A stretch of 64,000 nt of DNA from Cudoniella acicularis (taxonomy: Eukaryota > Ascomycota > Leotiomycetes > Helotiales > Helotiaceae), in the NCBI GenBank assembly GCA_013054445.1, contig JAAMPI010000094.1, forward strand, positions 1 to 64,000, in the 5' to 3' direction. This document shows, piece after piece, positions 23,499 through 35,201 of this stretch. The notes beneath the pieces were generated by a model that worked only from the letters and a program-made list of their open reading frames with translations, did no database searches and was not told the DNA's origin. The translations under genes and the position numbers were made by a program. Each line of letters starts with the position of its first letter. Position 1 is the first letter of the stretch.

Positions 23499-24107
23499 TC
23501 AGCCTCCCACACAAACCAACCACCACCACCCCACAATACCAGCCACAAAACTGCTCACCAAAACCCCTACATTCTGAACTTTCTTCCTAACTTTCCGCGT
23601 CCTCTGCTTTCTAACGACCGCTACTTCTGTTCGCCATTGTTTGACCTCGACTTCCTTGCTTTTAGTGCTAACTTCAGAAACTGGCAAGACACCTGTCGAG
23701 TTTTCAGGGTGGTAAATTTCCTCGCTCAAACCATGGATGGTGTTGTTAGGATTTAGAATCTGTGGAGATTCAAGGCTGGTTTGATATTGTGACCGGAACT
23801 GGGGAAGTAGAAGTGGAGCTTGTGATTGTGACTGTGGATGTCCTCCTAGAGGGAAAGCGCATAATAGTGCGATGATGAGGATGAGCAGAACAACCATGAT
23901 TTGAAAGATGATGGTTTTGGGGGTCTTGGAGCCTTTGCGGTGCGCGATTTTGTGTTTCATTTTACCGTGTAGATCTCTTGCGGTTGACAGTTCGCAGTTG
24001 TCGTCTTGTATTGCTTCTTGACTTTTGTGCTGAATGTGCCGCCGGATCTGGAGACTTCTGAAGCGACTTGAGTTTGAATATATTGAGCCAATACCAGTAA
24101 GGCGCAA
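23499..24107 (-). CDS. Hypothetical small membrane protein
   Basis: 202-codon frame. A strong transmembrane helix lies at about residues 66-88 (IIFQIMVVLLILIIALLCAF), preceded by basic residues (KMKHKIAHRKGSKTPK). A Pro/Gln-rich and Ser/Thr-rich middle follows, then a basic segment (RKQRTRKVRKKVQ) and a second hydrophobic C-terminus (VGVLVSSFVAGIVGWWWLV). The true start may be the internal MKHKIAH Met near residue 50. No homologue is recognised. It is called because of the well-formed helix and the open length, not because of a family. Confidence 0.4.
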   Translation of the reverse strand: MRLTGIGSIYSNSSRFRSLQIRRHIQHKSQEAIQDDNCELSTARDLHGKMKHKIAHRKGSKTPKTIIFQIMVVLLILIIALLCAFPLGGHPQSQSQAPLLLPQFRSQYQTSLESPQILNPNNTIHGLSEEIYHPENSTGVLPVSEVSTKSKEVEVKQWRTEVAVVRKQRTRKVRKKVQNVGVLVSSFVAGIVGWWWLVCVGG

Positions 24108-24994
24108 AGTTTTTACTTGAAGTCTATTCGTTTTGCAGTTCTTGGTCCTTTCCTCGTTGTTGCTCTGCCGTTGACTTGGTACTCCTCAAAATCGCAACGC
24201 AAAGTCAGTTGTCATCAGATCGAATCCAGTCGATCAAGATCAGAGCAAAAAAAAAGCAACAATAGCCCAAGCTCTCCTTTCACAATTTTCGTTCTCCGGG
24301 AATGTCTGATGATCAATAGATCGACAAGCGAGGTCTAAGGTGAGTGAGTGTAGTTTGTAACTCAAGAAGTGTTAGGACTCGGCTATTCACCTTCCAACCT
24401 TTATTTCTTTGCGGACCTGTCAGGTAATGCGAAAGGTAAATGCTCTGTTTTAGGATATGCATACGCCTTGCTATTGAATTGGATTGGAAGGTGGCTTGCG
24501 GGAGATCACGTGCTGGCACTTCCACAAGTGAATTGGTTCTGAAGTGGATGAGAAGTTATAAGGCGGGCAGGCAGGCTGCCGGCATAATGATCTATGCAGA
24601 GGCTGAGCAAGCTCTACACAGATATGTTACACTTTGTAAATGCCTTTTATGGGTTTCAAATAAGCACTAAGACCCCCAATTCCTTACTATACATGCAAGG
24701 ATTTGAGGCAGTCGGACAGGGCTCGGTGACAACATGGGATGAGGATAGAGGACTTGCGAAGTTGTGAAGCTGTGATGGATTCCAAGGAGGAAAAGGATAT
24801 ATGTTGTAAAATTTCTTCATTTATTTATCGAACTGCAGAAGAAGCAGATCTATGTATCATCTTCTTCTAGATGCCATCCGCATCACCAGTGTGTACCATC
24901 ATCTGAGTATCAAAAAGCCACCACCGCCCAATTCACCTCTCAAACACCAAAACTCCGCCGCAAAAAATGCCCACCACTCAATCCAACCGTTCGC
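24108..24994. other. Intergenic, no gene
   Basis: Spacer between the membrane-protein candidate and the 3' end of the LSH gene. Short frames only. Confidence 0.5.
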
Positions 24995-27856
24995 TCATTT
25001 CCCCATCCCCATCAACCCCTCCACCTTCGTCTCCACAACCTGATAAGCACCCTCAGCATTACCCAACCCCTCCGCAGCCCTCGCATAAGCCTCCTCACTC
25101 CTATCCAGCAAAACATTCAAGTCATCATCACTCAAAATCTGATCCTTACTTCCATTGTACTTAAAAACTTGCCCATCCTTCCACAGCAACTGCTTCAATT
25201 CATTCGCATCTAGCTCCTCTTCTAGATCCATCTTCTGGCCCATGTTCTTGAATCCACCTTTCTTAATTACAGTTTTCTCGAGACGCCGCTTCGCATCGGC
25301 GGATTTGAGGAGTGCTTCTTCGACGGTGCCTTTTGTGGCCAGGCGGAAGATGATGACTGGTTTCGTCTGGCCAATTCGGTGGGCGCGGTCTTGTGCTTGT
25401 AGGTCTTGTTGTGGATTCCAGTCGGAATCGAAGAGAATCACTGTATCTGCGCTGGCGAGATTGATGCCCTGGCCACCAGCGCGAGTGGACAGAAGGAAGA
25501 GTTTAAATTCGGGGTTCTCATTGAAGTCCTTGATTTGCTGACGGCGGTCATCCTGTGCGACTGATCCATCAATTCGACAAACTTGCCATTTCCTCAACTC
25601 GCGAGCGTAATCTTCGAGGATATCAAGTTGGGTCTTGAACTGCGAAAAGATGAGGACTTTGTGGCCGCGTTCAAATAGAGATTTGAGTAGTCTATCTAGA
25701 AGCATCATCTTGCCAGATGTTCGTACCAGGCTTTCGTCAACGGGACTGCTTTCTGACCAAGGATGATAGAAATTGTAAGGGGAATTGCAGGCAAGTCGAA
25801 GTTGCATGATTGGGTTACCAAGTTTCTTACCAGCGATTTCTTTTCCTGCTTGTTGTTAGCTTCATCATCATATAGCAGTTTAAGAACTTACTAGCTAAGT
25901 CCAAGGTCTTCGCCGTCTTTTCCGTCTCCTCATCTGCTTCATTCTCCTCGCTGGCAACCGTCTTTTGCTTCTTTTCGGCTTCTTCAGCAAGCTTGCGCTC
26001 AAATTCGTCGTCACTCAGAGCATCATCATCAGAGTCGAAAGTCTCAGTGTACACCTTTCTCGATCGTGTGCTTCTGCCTTGAACACTGCTTGCTGGGGTT
26101 GATTGCCTGCTTGACTTCGCAGATTTGGCAGGTGGGGTAGAAAGTTGTTCAACAGATTTGCGCTTCAGGGAGCTTTTAGGTCTACCTCGACCTTTTGGCG
26201 AGACCTTCTTCTGCATCATTACCTGGAAAGCGTTCTTGGGAGCAGACTTCTTTTCCGGCTCTACTTGGCGACGAGTTCTAATGGCCAGTGGTTCTTCGTC
26301 ACTGCTCTCTTCTGCCTTGGTTGTGGTGTCTTGAGCATCCTTCCCAGCGGCTTTTGGGCTTGGCTTTCTCGACGACGCTAGGGTCGCTGTTGCTCCTGTC
26401 AAACGCTCCACAACTTTGCCCTCCAAAAACTTCCGAGTATCAACCTCCTTGTCAGTGATAGCATGATAAAGATCCGACTGCTCCTTGGTCATCGGCGCGT
26501 ATAGAATGTACTCCCGCTTTTTTGGCAGCATGTGTTCTACATCTGCCTTGATACGGCGTAACAGCAGTGGCTGCAAAACGATGTGCATTTTCTTCACTAA
26601 CTCATGCTTCATCTTGTCCTGGATAAATTGTTCGGTGCCTTCTTCGTTCTGCAAATCCGAGAAATCGAACCAAGATTCGAATTGTTCCCAGCTTCGAAAG
26701 ATAGTCGGCATAAGGAAGTTCAGTAAGGACCACAGTTCTTTCAGATTGTTTTGTAAAGGTGTGCCGGTGATCAAAAGTCTGGTGGCCGAAGTGAAGGTTT
26801 TCAGAACACGGAATAGCGTAGTCTCCGAGTTTTTCAGGCGATGGCCTTCGTCCTGCGATAAATATTAGCATATTTGAGGAAAGCTAGAGGAAATGGTAGG
26901 CTTACAATTATGATGATCTCCCAATTGATCTTGCTGAGGAACGACTCATCATTCATTGTGATCTCTGGGCTGGTCAATACGACTGGAAATTTCTCGGTAA
27001 CACGACCATTAACAACGTGCTCCATGATTTTCGTCTTGAAAATCTCCCTCCGATGCTGTATAGTCCCGTGGTATAAAACGACCGGAACGCTTGGAACCCA
27101 TTTCTGGAATTCTTCTTGCCAATTGGAGAGAGTACTGAGCGGTGCGACGATCAAGTGAGGGCCATAGTACTTTTCTTTTTCCCGCAGATGAGCAATGAGG
27201 CCGATCGTCTGGATTGTCTTGCCCAAACCCATCTCATCAGCCAATATGCCAGACATTCCTTGAGTTACCACTTCTATCATCCAGGTGAGCCCCTCGAGTT
27301 GATATGGGCGCATCCTCCCTCCAATCATACAACCTGGCTGCTGTGCCATCTCCAGGTTATGCTCTCCAAGCGCATTTCCCTCCAATGAGCTACCGACTCG
27401 ACCGAGAACTTTGGTTTTGTTTGTGAGAACTTGACTGAACAACTCGCTTTTCTGGAGGAGATTATCGAGTTCTGCTCTCTGCGCCTCGCGATCCTCTTGC
27501 GTCTTGTTTTTCTTCTTGTTCAACATGCGCTGTCTGTCCTTTTCCTTCTTCGCATTTGCCTTAGCTACCCGCTTCTCCTCATCCAGCATTACCAGCTCCT
27601 CCTTCGTCGCGAACTCAGGGTTGAGTTCATCTTTGGGCATTTGCTCTGGAGGTGATGAAGGAGTGCTGGTCGGAAGTCTTGAATCGGGGGTTCGAGATCG
27701 TGAACCGGCTTCAGATGATGCCCAGTCCATTCTGTCAGCGGTTGTCATCAAGTCGAATGCGTATTCTGGGGGAATAAAAAGAGAAGGCCGAGGGTTATCG
27801 GTGGGGAGGGAAGATAAGATTTGAGACTTTTGTGGCCGTTGGAAAGCCGATCGCAT
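24995..27856 (-). CDS. mus-30: LSH/HELLS-type SNF2 chromatin remodeller (MUS-30/Irc5 homologue)
   Basis: Three exons on the minus strand: 27856-26906, 26852-25892 and 25845-24995. The phases agree, giving 920 residues. SNF2 motifs run in order: [25 protein letters not shown] (motif I); DEGH (motif II, created by the first splice); [15 protein letters not shown] (motif III); then a charged insert with KRGRPK-like basic patches; [28 protein letters not shown] (V) and QDRAHRIGQ (VI). The layout and length fit LSH/DDM1/Irc5 ATPases; Neurospora MUS-30 is the filamentous-fungal member. It acts in the nucleus in genome stability and, in plants and animals, DNA methylation. The gene is intact. The second intron sits just before the helicase C domain. 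The ortholog name is less certain than the subfamily. Confidence 0.9.
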
Positions 27857-29294
27857 TTACTGTCCGGCGCACCAGATAGGCCAGGGTTTCAAGGGTGGTA
27901 GAGATTCACCCCTCTGCAACCGTCAGTCTTTTCTCTCGAAAGAAAATATCCAAAAGCAATTGCAATAGATGCGCACCCCGCAGACCACTCACTAAGAAGC
28001 AGCGAATCTTGATTTCCACTCCTCGAGTAGATCCAAGCGCATCCACAATAGCCACCTCAATCCCTCAGAGCGAATGGATGAAAAGCGAGTGACTGATCTT
28101 TCCAAATAATATCATCAATTCCCTGCCAGATCCAATGGTACAAATACAAGCAAAGGAACGTGTCGCGAAGTGAATCGTGAAAGAGGTGTTGAGAAAAGTT
28201 CGTGTCAGGAACGCGTAAAGTGGATTTCTTAATTTCACGCGACGCGAAGTCATGAGGTCAGCGACAGGAAAGGCGCGCACTAGCCGCATCCAGGATTAGT
28301 CAGGAGGCTGGTGATCTTCAGGGGCTCGTTTAGTAACTGAGAGACAACCTTGAATCAACGATATGCCTCTTTTGATAACCTCAACATCCGTCAACAACTT
28401 CGATTCTTTTGATTTCTTGACGTGGGTGCAGTTTTCCGAAGGGGCGCCGGTCCGCCGAGATCCTGAAAGCGTTGGAAGAAAGTGTGAGTCTTAGGCTTGT
28501 TGCACTTCTGACCTCGTCACAAGACGAACAATTTGCAGAGCACCAGAACTTCTGGAGGGAAGGCCATTTTTCTTTAGGCCGAAATCACAGCTCAAAAGCG
28601 TTTGGTCTAGTGTCTCTAAATTGGGAAAGATTGTTTGATATATACTAACATTATATAGAAAGCTATACCACTTAGTATGTATTATTTCAAGTCTCACTCT
28701 CAAATCGATTTGTTCATCACACCTTCTGATGTCAGAGAAATAAATGCATGCATTAACACCTTTCTAGAGGTGCGAATCCCACTCTATCATAAGCACCACT
28801 TCTCTTATCCCCAGCAAATGAAAACGCCTTTTTCAGAGTGCGAATCTCTATCTCTCCTCAGAACAAACATCAAATTTTAGTGCGAATCCTTTCATCTCCG
28901 CCAGAAAATAAAACCGCCTTTGAATGGGTGCGAATCCCAATAATAAAAGTAAACGCTCGTTGCTGTATGCAAAAAGCCCATGCCTCCTAAAATGTTATGC
29001 CCGAAATGCAAACGCCTTCAATGATCTCCCGGAAATGCTGAAACTCCATGCAAATGCAACGAACGCGAAGAAAAGAACGGAAATCCATGTAATGCAATAA
29101 TAACTTCCCAGTCCCTGCTCCGTAAGGAAAGTCCCCCGCCATAAACATCGTCATCCCGTCATTCACACCAATGTAAGTAAGCTTCGTTCTTATGTCTGTC
29201 ACTCTCCACCCAACAAATCCAAGCTCGGGATACCAGTAAGCTGTCGAGTTTCGATAGGCGTCATTCTGAACGAAAGCGCCATGCCCGAAGGCAT
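27857..29294. other. Intergenic with degenerate tandem repeats
   Basis: Upstream of the LSH gene. No gene was found. Between about 28760 and 28960 the motif GTGCGAATC recurs four times at 40-60 base intervals, usually preceded by AAAACGCCTTT-like sequence, suggesting a decayed minisatellite. Confidence 0.45.
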
Positions 29295-31423
29295 TTAAAG
29301 AAGAGTATGGCGCTGGGCACAGGCAGTTGGATCAATCTCCTTGCCAGTCTTCGCATGAAAGATACGAGCGACTTCCTGCCAACGAGACTGCTCAAACTCT
29401 TTATACGAATCAACCAACGCAAGATCATCCTCTGGAGTCCAGACAATCGAGGAACTCATTGGGCGGTTCTTTCGTTGAGAAAGGGGGACGAATTCAAGGC
29501 CTTGGGCGGCGAAGAGCAAAGGAGCAGTACGATTATATCTGTTGGCGACGCCGGTAGTGCTGAGAGAAGGAGCCCGACCTTCCTTGATGCGGCGATCATT
29601 GAGGATGTTTCGAATATCACCAAAGGAATGGCCATCGTGTTCCTTCATATTAACGATATCGATATTCTCCGGATCATTGGCACCATAGCCGCGGCGGCAC
29701 ACACGAGGACCTTGACCACGGTCGAGGCCTCGCTTTTTGAGGGAAGCATCAGATACAGTTCCTTGTGGGACGGTGTCGGGAAGGTTGTTGGTACCCCATG
29801 GGATATTTCTGCCGCCAGCGTAACGAGACTCCTCCAAACCGCGAGCAAAGTTTCGGAATGGTGGTGGCCCAGGTTGTGGTGAGAGGGATCGAGAAGCCGC
29901 ACGCTTGCCCTTTGCCTTTGCATTGTTAGTCTTGAAGTCAGAGAGGGTTGAGGTCGAGAACTTCTGGACTCTGTCCTTGAGAGGTCCGCCTCTCTTTGGC
30001 CGGGTGACACGCCCTGATTGACTGATAGCTCGACTGCCGCCCATTCCATCAGACACAAAGATACCTCCATCATCTTCCTCATCTTCGTCTTCGTCATCTT
30101 CGTGTCTCTCACGGGACCGGAAACCCTCATCAGCTGGGAGGGGTGATTCTTGTCTCGGAGCATGGCTCGGGCCGGCACTGTAAGAAGGTGCTTGTGATCG
30201 GCCGTATGCTCGACGTTCCGGAACGGTGACACCATCTTCATGGGCATTGTAGTTCGAAGGACCGGCTCGGTAACTTTGGGTCGAGTCGTACTCATGACGT
30301 TGCGGACCGTAGGTTGACAAGGTTTCATATCCGCGACCGCGAGGTGCAGTGAAGCGGTTGGATCTTGTTGGGTAGTAAGTTTCATCTTCGTAGTCGTCTT
30401 CGACCAAAGAGAGTTGCCGAGCATTGTTTCGAGTTGGGACGTAGCCACGGCGTGGTGGAGGAGTGCTCGGATTATTGCCTCGTCGGCGAGTAGGGAAGCT
30501 CTCGTCCGAGAGATCCTCATCCTCGTCACCATAGCTAGCAGCACGGTTGTCACTGTGAGTAAGGCGGCGATCTTCAATAAGTTCATTCTCCGAACCTTTG
30601 CCTTTAGTTGACTGGGTCAACTTTTTATAGGCTGTATCCATATTAGCAGTTTGTCCCAACGGGTTTTTATTTGACGTAGAAATATCTGGAAATGTACAAA
30701 ATGAAAAAGAGAAATAGTCCATCTCATATGTTGCTTTGAAACGGCTGTGCTAATCATTCGGGAGACATAGTTTTGCTTCTATGCATTTGTAGTATCAAAA
30801 AAAAGCAGTAATAAAAAGGTAACAGCAAGTCGGAGTCAATGAAAGTGGTTCAGGGTTAACAACAGCAGCCACCAGTCAATGAGAGAACCAGAGAACAGAT
30901 GCTATTCTGAGGCATGACGAGAGTTTTTGAGAAGCTTCTATAAGAAACAAGTCCTCTTTTGAAAGCCTTTAAAGAAAAAGACGAAGTGTTCACAACTTGT
31001 GCACCACTGTGACTGGAAGTCTGCTGTCATAAACAAGTCTTTCATACTCTCGCCAGAGGGGAAAAGATAACTCCGGACCGATATCGGTCCTCAAAGAAGC
31101 TATTCAGAACAATCGAGTACGGTGAATTCAAAATCGATAACAGATAAGGGGTAATAAACAAAATATTGAGCGACCGGGATATCAGTTGACAATTGATAAA
31201 AGATAACACTTATAACTTAAATAGATAGCTTACCAGTTGCATAATGACCCGTTGGGTCATAAGGTTGGCGCCCGCGGACCTCACCGCCACCACTGCGGCC
31301 AGCGTCGCCGTCTCCCTCAACAGGATTCGTGAGGGCCGGGTCAATGGCATTGTTGCTGGCAGGGGTTTGGTCGGTCATCTCGACCTCGTTGGCAGGGGAA
31401 GAATGCTCTTGGGTAGAAGCCAT
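29295..31423 (-). CDS. SANT/Myb-like DNA-binding protein
   Basis: Two exons: 31423-31234 and 30631-29295. They are joined by a 602-base intron whose GTAAGC donor and CTAAT...CAG acceptor are both phase 1. The join gives GHYATAYKKLTQSTKGKG in one frame and 508 residues. The first exon is acidic and polar (MASTQEHSSPANEVEMTDQT). The middle is disordered, rich in Arg, Gly, Tyr and Pro, with an acidic run (EDDEDEDEEDDGG). The C-terminus carries a single SANT/Myb-like repeat: IVWTPEDDLALVDSYKEFEQ followed by WQEVARIFHAKTGKEI. It is likely nuclear. The protein ends shortly after the domain. The middle could also be read as one exon from 30722, but the splice join is better supported. Its role is unknown. 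Confidence 0.75.
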
Positions 31424-34400
31424 TTCTGTGGATGTGAAGACGTCAGCTGCTATGAACTAAATAGGGATGGAGGATATGGAAGGAAGCAAACGTGCTGTGC
31501 GTCAAGTAAGGAGGGTTGAGCAGGGATAAGAGTTAAATGTGAGCTGCCTTGTGAGAGAACAGAAGACCATGTATGTGTGTGTATGTGTGTGACCGTGTAG
31601 AAGATACGATGAGGTCGAGCTGCTGCCGGCGCAGGGGGAGGAGAAATCGACATACCTTCAAGATCTCCGATATTCTTGGAGGTTTGTAGAAGGACTTGAG
31701 TCGGTGGAGAAGGGAGAGCTACTTTATACGTTTAATTAGCCTTGGTGCTTGTTTGGGTCGCGAACGAGAGGTTGTTGGCTAGTGGGGGAGTGCGTTGTGT
31801 TGCGAAAGACTTGGAAGGAGGGGAGAAGACACTTTAACTTACCACGAGCGGGGCACGAGATTGAATATGGGGGTAAAGCTGAAGTTCGAGTGGTATTAGC
31901 TTATGTTTTAATGGGGTCTTTTGCTTGCTGCAGGCTATTATTGATTGAGAACGAAGGGGGCCGGGGTGGAGGTAGGGAAAGGCAACGCTGTCAAAGAAGG
32001 ATTGACAACAACTTACGAGGAGGAACGAACGAAGTTCGAGGAATTTGTGAATCTATAGAAGTTCAAATGGGGCGTTAGCAAGTGGTTGAATTATTTGTAG
32101 CAGGAGGTGGTTGTTGAACGGGTGCAGGAGGGTGTTCAAGCTGCTGGGGTGGGCAGGCGGTGTCGGAACGCAGCGCCTTGAAGAGGGGTCGATCTACCCA
32201 CCCTAGAAGGCTTTCAAAGGCGAAAATCAGCTCTATTCAAAGCTGAAAAAACTTGTTCAGTATGCGCAAGTAATGGGCAGAGACAGGTTCAGACAGCTCG
32301 ATGAGCTATGGGGTTTGGATGCTGGAGAAAGGTCACAGGCAGCGAGACCACTGACTGTATGACCTTCTTCGGTGCAAGATAGTTCTGTTGATAATGGTTG
32401 GGGGGGGACTTACAGTTCGTTCTGTTGTTGGTTGTTGTGGAGAGGAGAAAGAGGAGAAAATTCGGCAGCAGGACTTTTATGGACCTTGCTGCAGGAGTTA
32501 CGCGCTAGCAACAGACGTTCAAATCTATCAAGGCTTGTGGGCCCACGGCCTCCGTGAATCATTCGTTTATTGGACGAGGGGACTGTAAGGCAAACCGTCT
32601 TTTAGATCTATTTGCAGCACGGTCGCGCTAGTAGGGAGTGTTTACGTCCCATGAGCAGCAGGGACGCGAAAACCTGAATCAGACGTTTATTGAATTATTG
32701 TAAACCACATAATAAGTCAATAGCAAGCATCCACTTGTGGAAAAAGAGCTGTTGTTGAGAAGGAGGCGGCAAGTTGGCAGCGGTCTTTCATAATCCTGGC
32801 CGAAAAACCTCCGCGTCAGCGAAGGGCGTTCAGGCCAATGAATGTGGAGGCTCCACAAGTGATATAAATCAATCATCTACTCGAAATACTGATACAATGA
32901 TGTAAGAGAAAGGACTCTACGCCCCTAGGTCCTTTTGCCTGGGGCGGATGACCATGAGATGGAAGGCACGACCTGGAAGGAGAAAGATCCGCTGAGGCCG
33001 TCATGCTCAGTGCGGGCTGTGCGAGGATCCAATTCAGACGATTTAAGTGCGGCTTGAATGATAAACCCAAGTTACAAAAATTCAACACGCCTTGGTAATA
33101 GCACTGCGCTAAAAAACAATAATTTTACAACAACTTGTAATTTTCTGGACGGTTATTTAACACCCCCGTTACAAAACAATCGTAATAGCAATTTTTTTGA
33201 TTGCGGTGAGGGTGTTTGGAAATTTCCTGCGGAGTACAAGCATCATGTTGACATATCCAAAGCATTTTCGTGCTATTTATTACCCCCAAAACACTTCAAA
33301 ATATCAAGCGCTTAAACCTTTCCTAAGAGCTTGAAATATAAAAGAGAGAACATTTTCAGACGTTAAATGCAATAATGTTAATTGTATTTATTAAATAATT
33401 CATTGACCTTTTGATATTTCTTGAGGTTGTGGACAGACTCGAACCGAGGTTCCACGTGACGCACATGTGTGGTATGGAATGACGACCGAAGCCCACACCA
33501 CAACTACTAGCACCTAAAATTAACTCTTCTCAGAACTGGAATTGTCATATTGTCATCAAAATGCCACTGCTTGATGCTTATGATTATTTTGTCTCGTTCA
33601 AAGTGTTTAAAGCGCTTACAAACCCAATGTGACACACCTACAACACTTGAAAATATCACCTAGTGAACAAAGGCCTCTGCGCCTGTAAATTTCCAGATTA
33701 AAAACTTCTCTCCTCTAAGTGGTATCGCAAGTCTTTTTTTTGTAAAAATAGTTCGTTGATTTTTTAATTTTATCAAGGTAGTTGATGCATCATTGCCGAA
33801 TTCACACACGCTTAGCTGTTAAGCGTTACCTCGAATACCTAAAGTAAATCCAAACAACCAAATAACCAAATGACGTCCCGATTTTTTTGTCTTCCCTCTA
33901 TTTATTCGGTTAAACTCGGCACATATTCCTTATTCGAATCCTTCTACACATAAACCTCCCTCCTCCCTCAGTTCACAAAAAAAAAACATATCCCTTCCCC
34001 TCCTAAAACAAAGTTATAGAAAAGATAGGCCACCAGGCTAAGCTAATAATCCCTATCACAGGAAGACAAGTAATAAGAGGAGAGTCTCGTGCTCTGTACA
34101 CATTAGACGAACAAGAGGCGCCAAACATTGTTATTATTATCCGTTAGAAGAGAATTATTAACGTCGTGGGACAAGGGACTCAGGATAAGTATGTCTGTAT
34201 GTGGACGCTAGGCGTCTGTGTTTGGTGGGAGAAAATGCTTTATTGAGGCTTATATTGGTAGGGGGTTTGTGTGGGAGTGCTCGGGGTTACCCCGGGTTAC
34301 AGGGAGGCAAAGGGGGGAAGGGTGAATTTAGAGAACCTCGATTTGAATAAGAGAAGTGTAAAGTGTTTGATGCTCAAATGTACACTTTTTGAAAGCACTG

Positions 34401-34603
34401 CTAAGAGGCAGTTAATTCTAAGTGCATAGACGTGCATATGTGATGACTAGAAATTCAGGGGTAGGCTTTATTATCCAGGGGTCCAATTCATGAATAACAT
34501 TATGCAGTCTGAATTTGGGTTGAATGACATTCCATTGTCTTCTTCACAGCAGCATCAACAGCAACCAGCTCATCCCATTGAGCATCATTTGCCATTTGCG
34601 TCC
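31424..34603. other. Long intergenic region, no supported gene
   Basis: The left part is a probable 5' leader and promoter of the SANT gene, with a TG/TATG simple run at ~31572-31592. The rest holds only short frames. At 33425-33504 (minus) there is a tRNA-like segment: a 7-base acceptor-type stem GTTGTGG/CCACAAC and a B-box GGTTCGAGTC, but the T stem does not pair. A run of AT-rich sequence with poly-A and poly-T tracts covers 33700-34000. Confidence 0.5.
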
Positions 34604-34915
34604 TCAATTTACAAATATCCTCAATTTCGCATCCACGCCTCCCGTAGCAATAACACAGCGGATCTGAACATCCGAAGTACCTGCTCCAGTTCCCCTCCTT
34701 TCCAGCATCGCGCTGCTTCCAGCACTACGCCCCTCAGCCGAAACTACCGGTCCATCCTTAACAATTCCTGGTGCCCACTTCAGATAGGCAACGAACCCTT
34801 CGTGCGCACCAACAACTATGTTGACGCACTTACCTCCTTGACTAAGGTCCCAGCACCGTAGCGTCTTGTTATCCGATACCGAAAGAAGATATTTGCCGCC
34901 GGGATGAAAAACGAG
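34604..34915 (-). pseudogene. 3' fragment of PAC1/LIS1 (nuclear distribution WD40 protein)
   Basis: A clean minus frame of about 103 codons runs from 34915 to TGA at 34604. It reads [50 protein letters not shown] and finally [18 protein letters not shown]. This is the C-terminal portion of fungal PAC1/LIS1, the dynein regulator: the last WD40 repeats and the natural end of the protein. Upstream of 34915 the expected preceding repeat (RDKTIKLWD-type) is absent in all frames over at least 150 bases. It is therefore a partial copy, and a full gene presumably lies elsewhere. No intron and no stop occur within the fragment. Confidence 0.72.
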
Positions 34916-35201
34916 TGCTCATACTCATCACCCCTGTCAAGTGAACTTCATTGTGAATAAGCCCATTTCCACATGTCCCAGCATGGCGCCATACTTGATA
35001 AGCTCCTAGGTGCATCAAGAAAGCAACTAGCAAGAAGAAAAGAAACATTTAAAAAAATTAGCAGCAAAACAACAACGAAGCATCAACAAACAAGAGACGG
35101 AGCTCCTTAAGCAAATTTTAGGTAAATAAAATTGCGTTCGAATAGAAATTCAAATACAGGCCGTTATCCTATGAACAGTCCCCTAATATACCCTAAGCTG
35201 A

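Noticed and set aside
31749..32078. 109-codon plus frame upstream of the SANT gene
   Set aside because: It is rich in Gly and Arg from purine-rich leader sequence, with no recognisable content.
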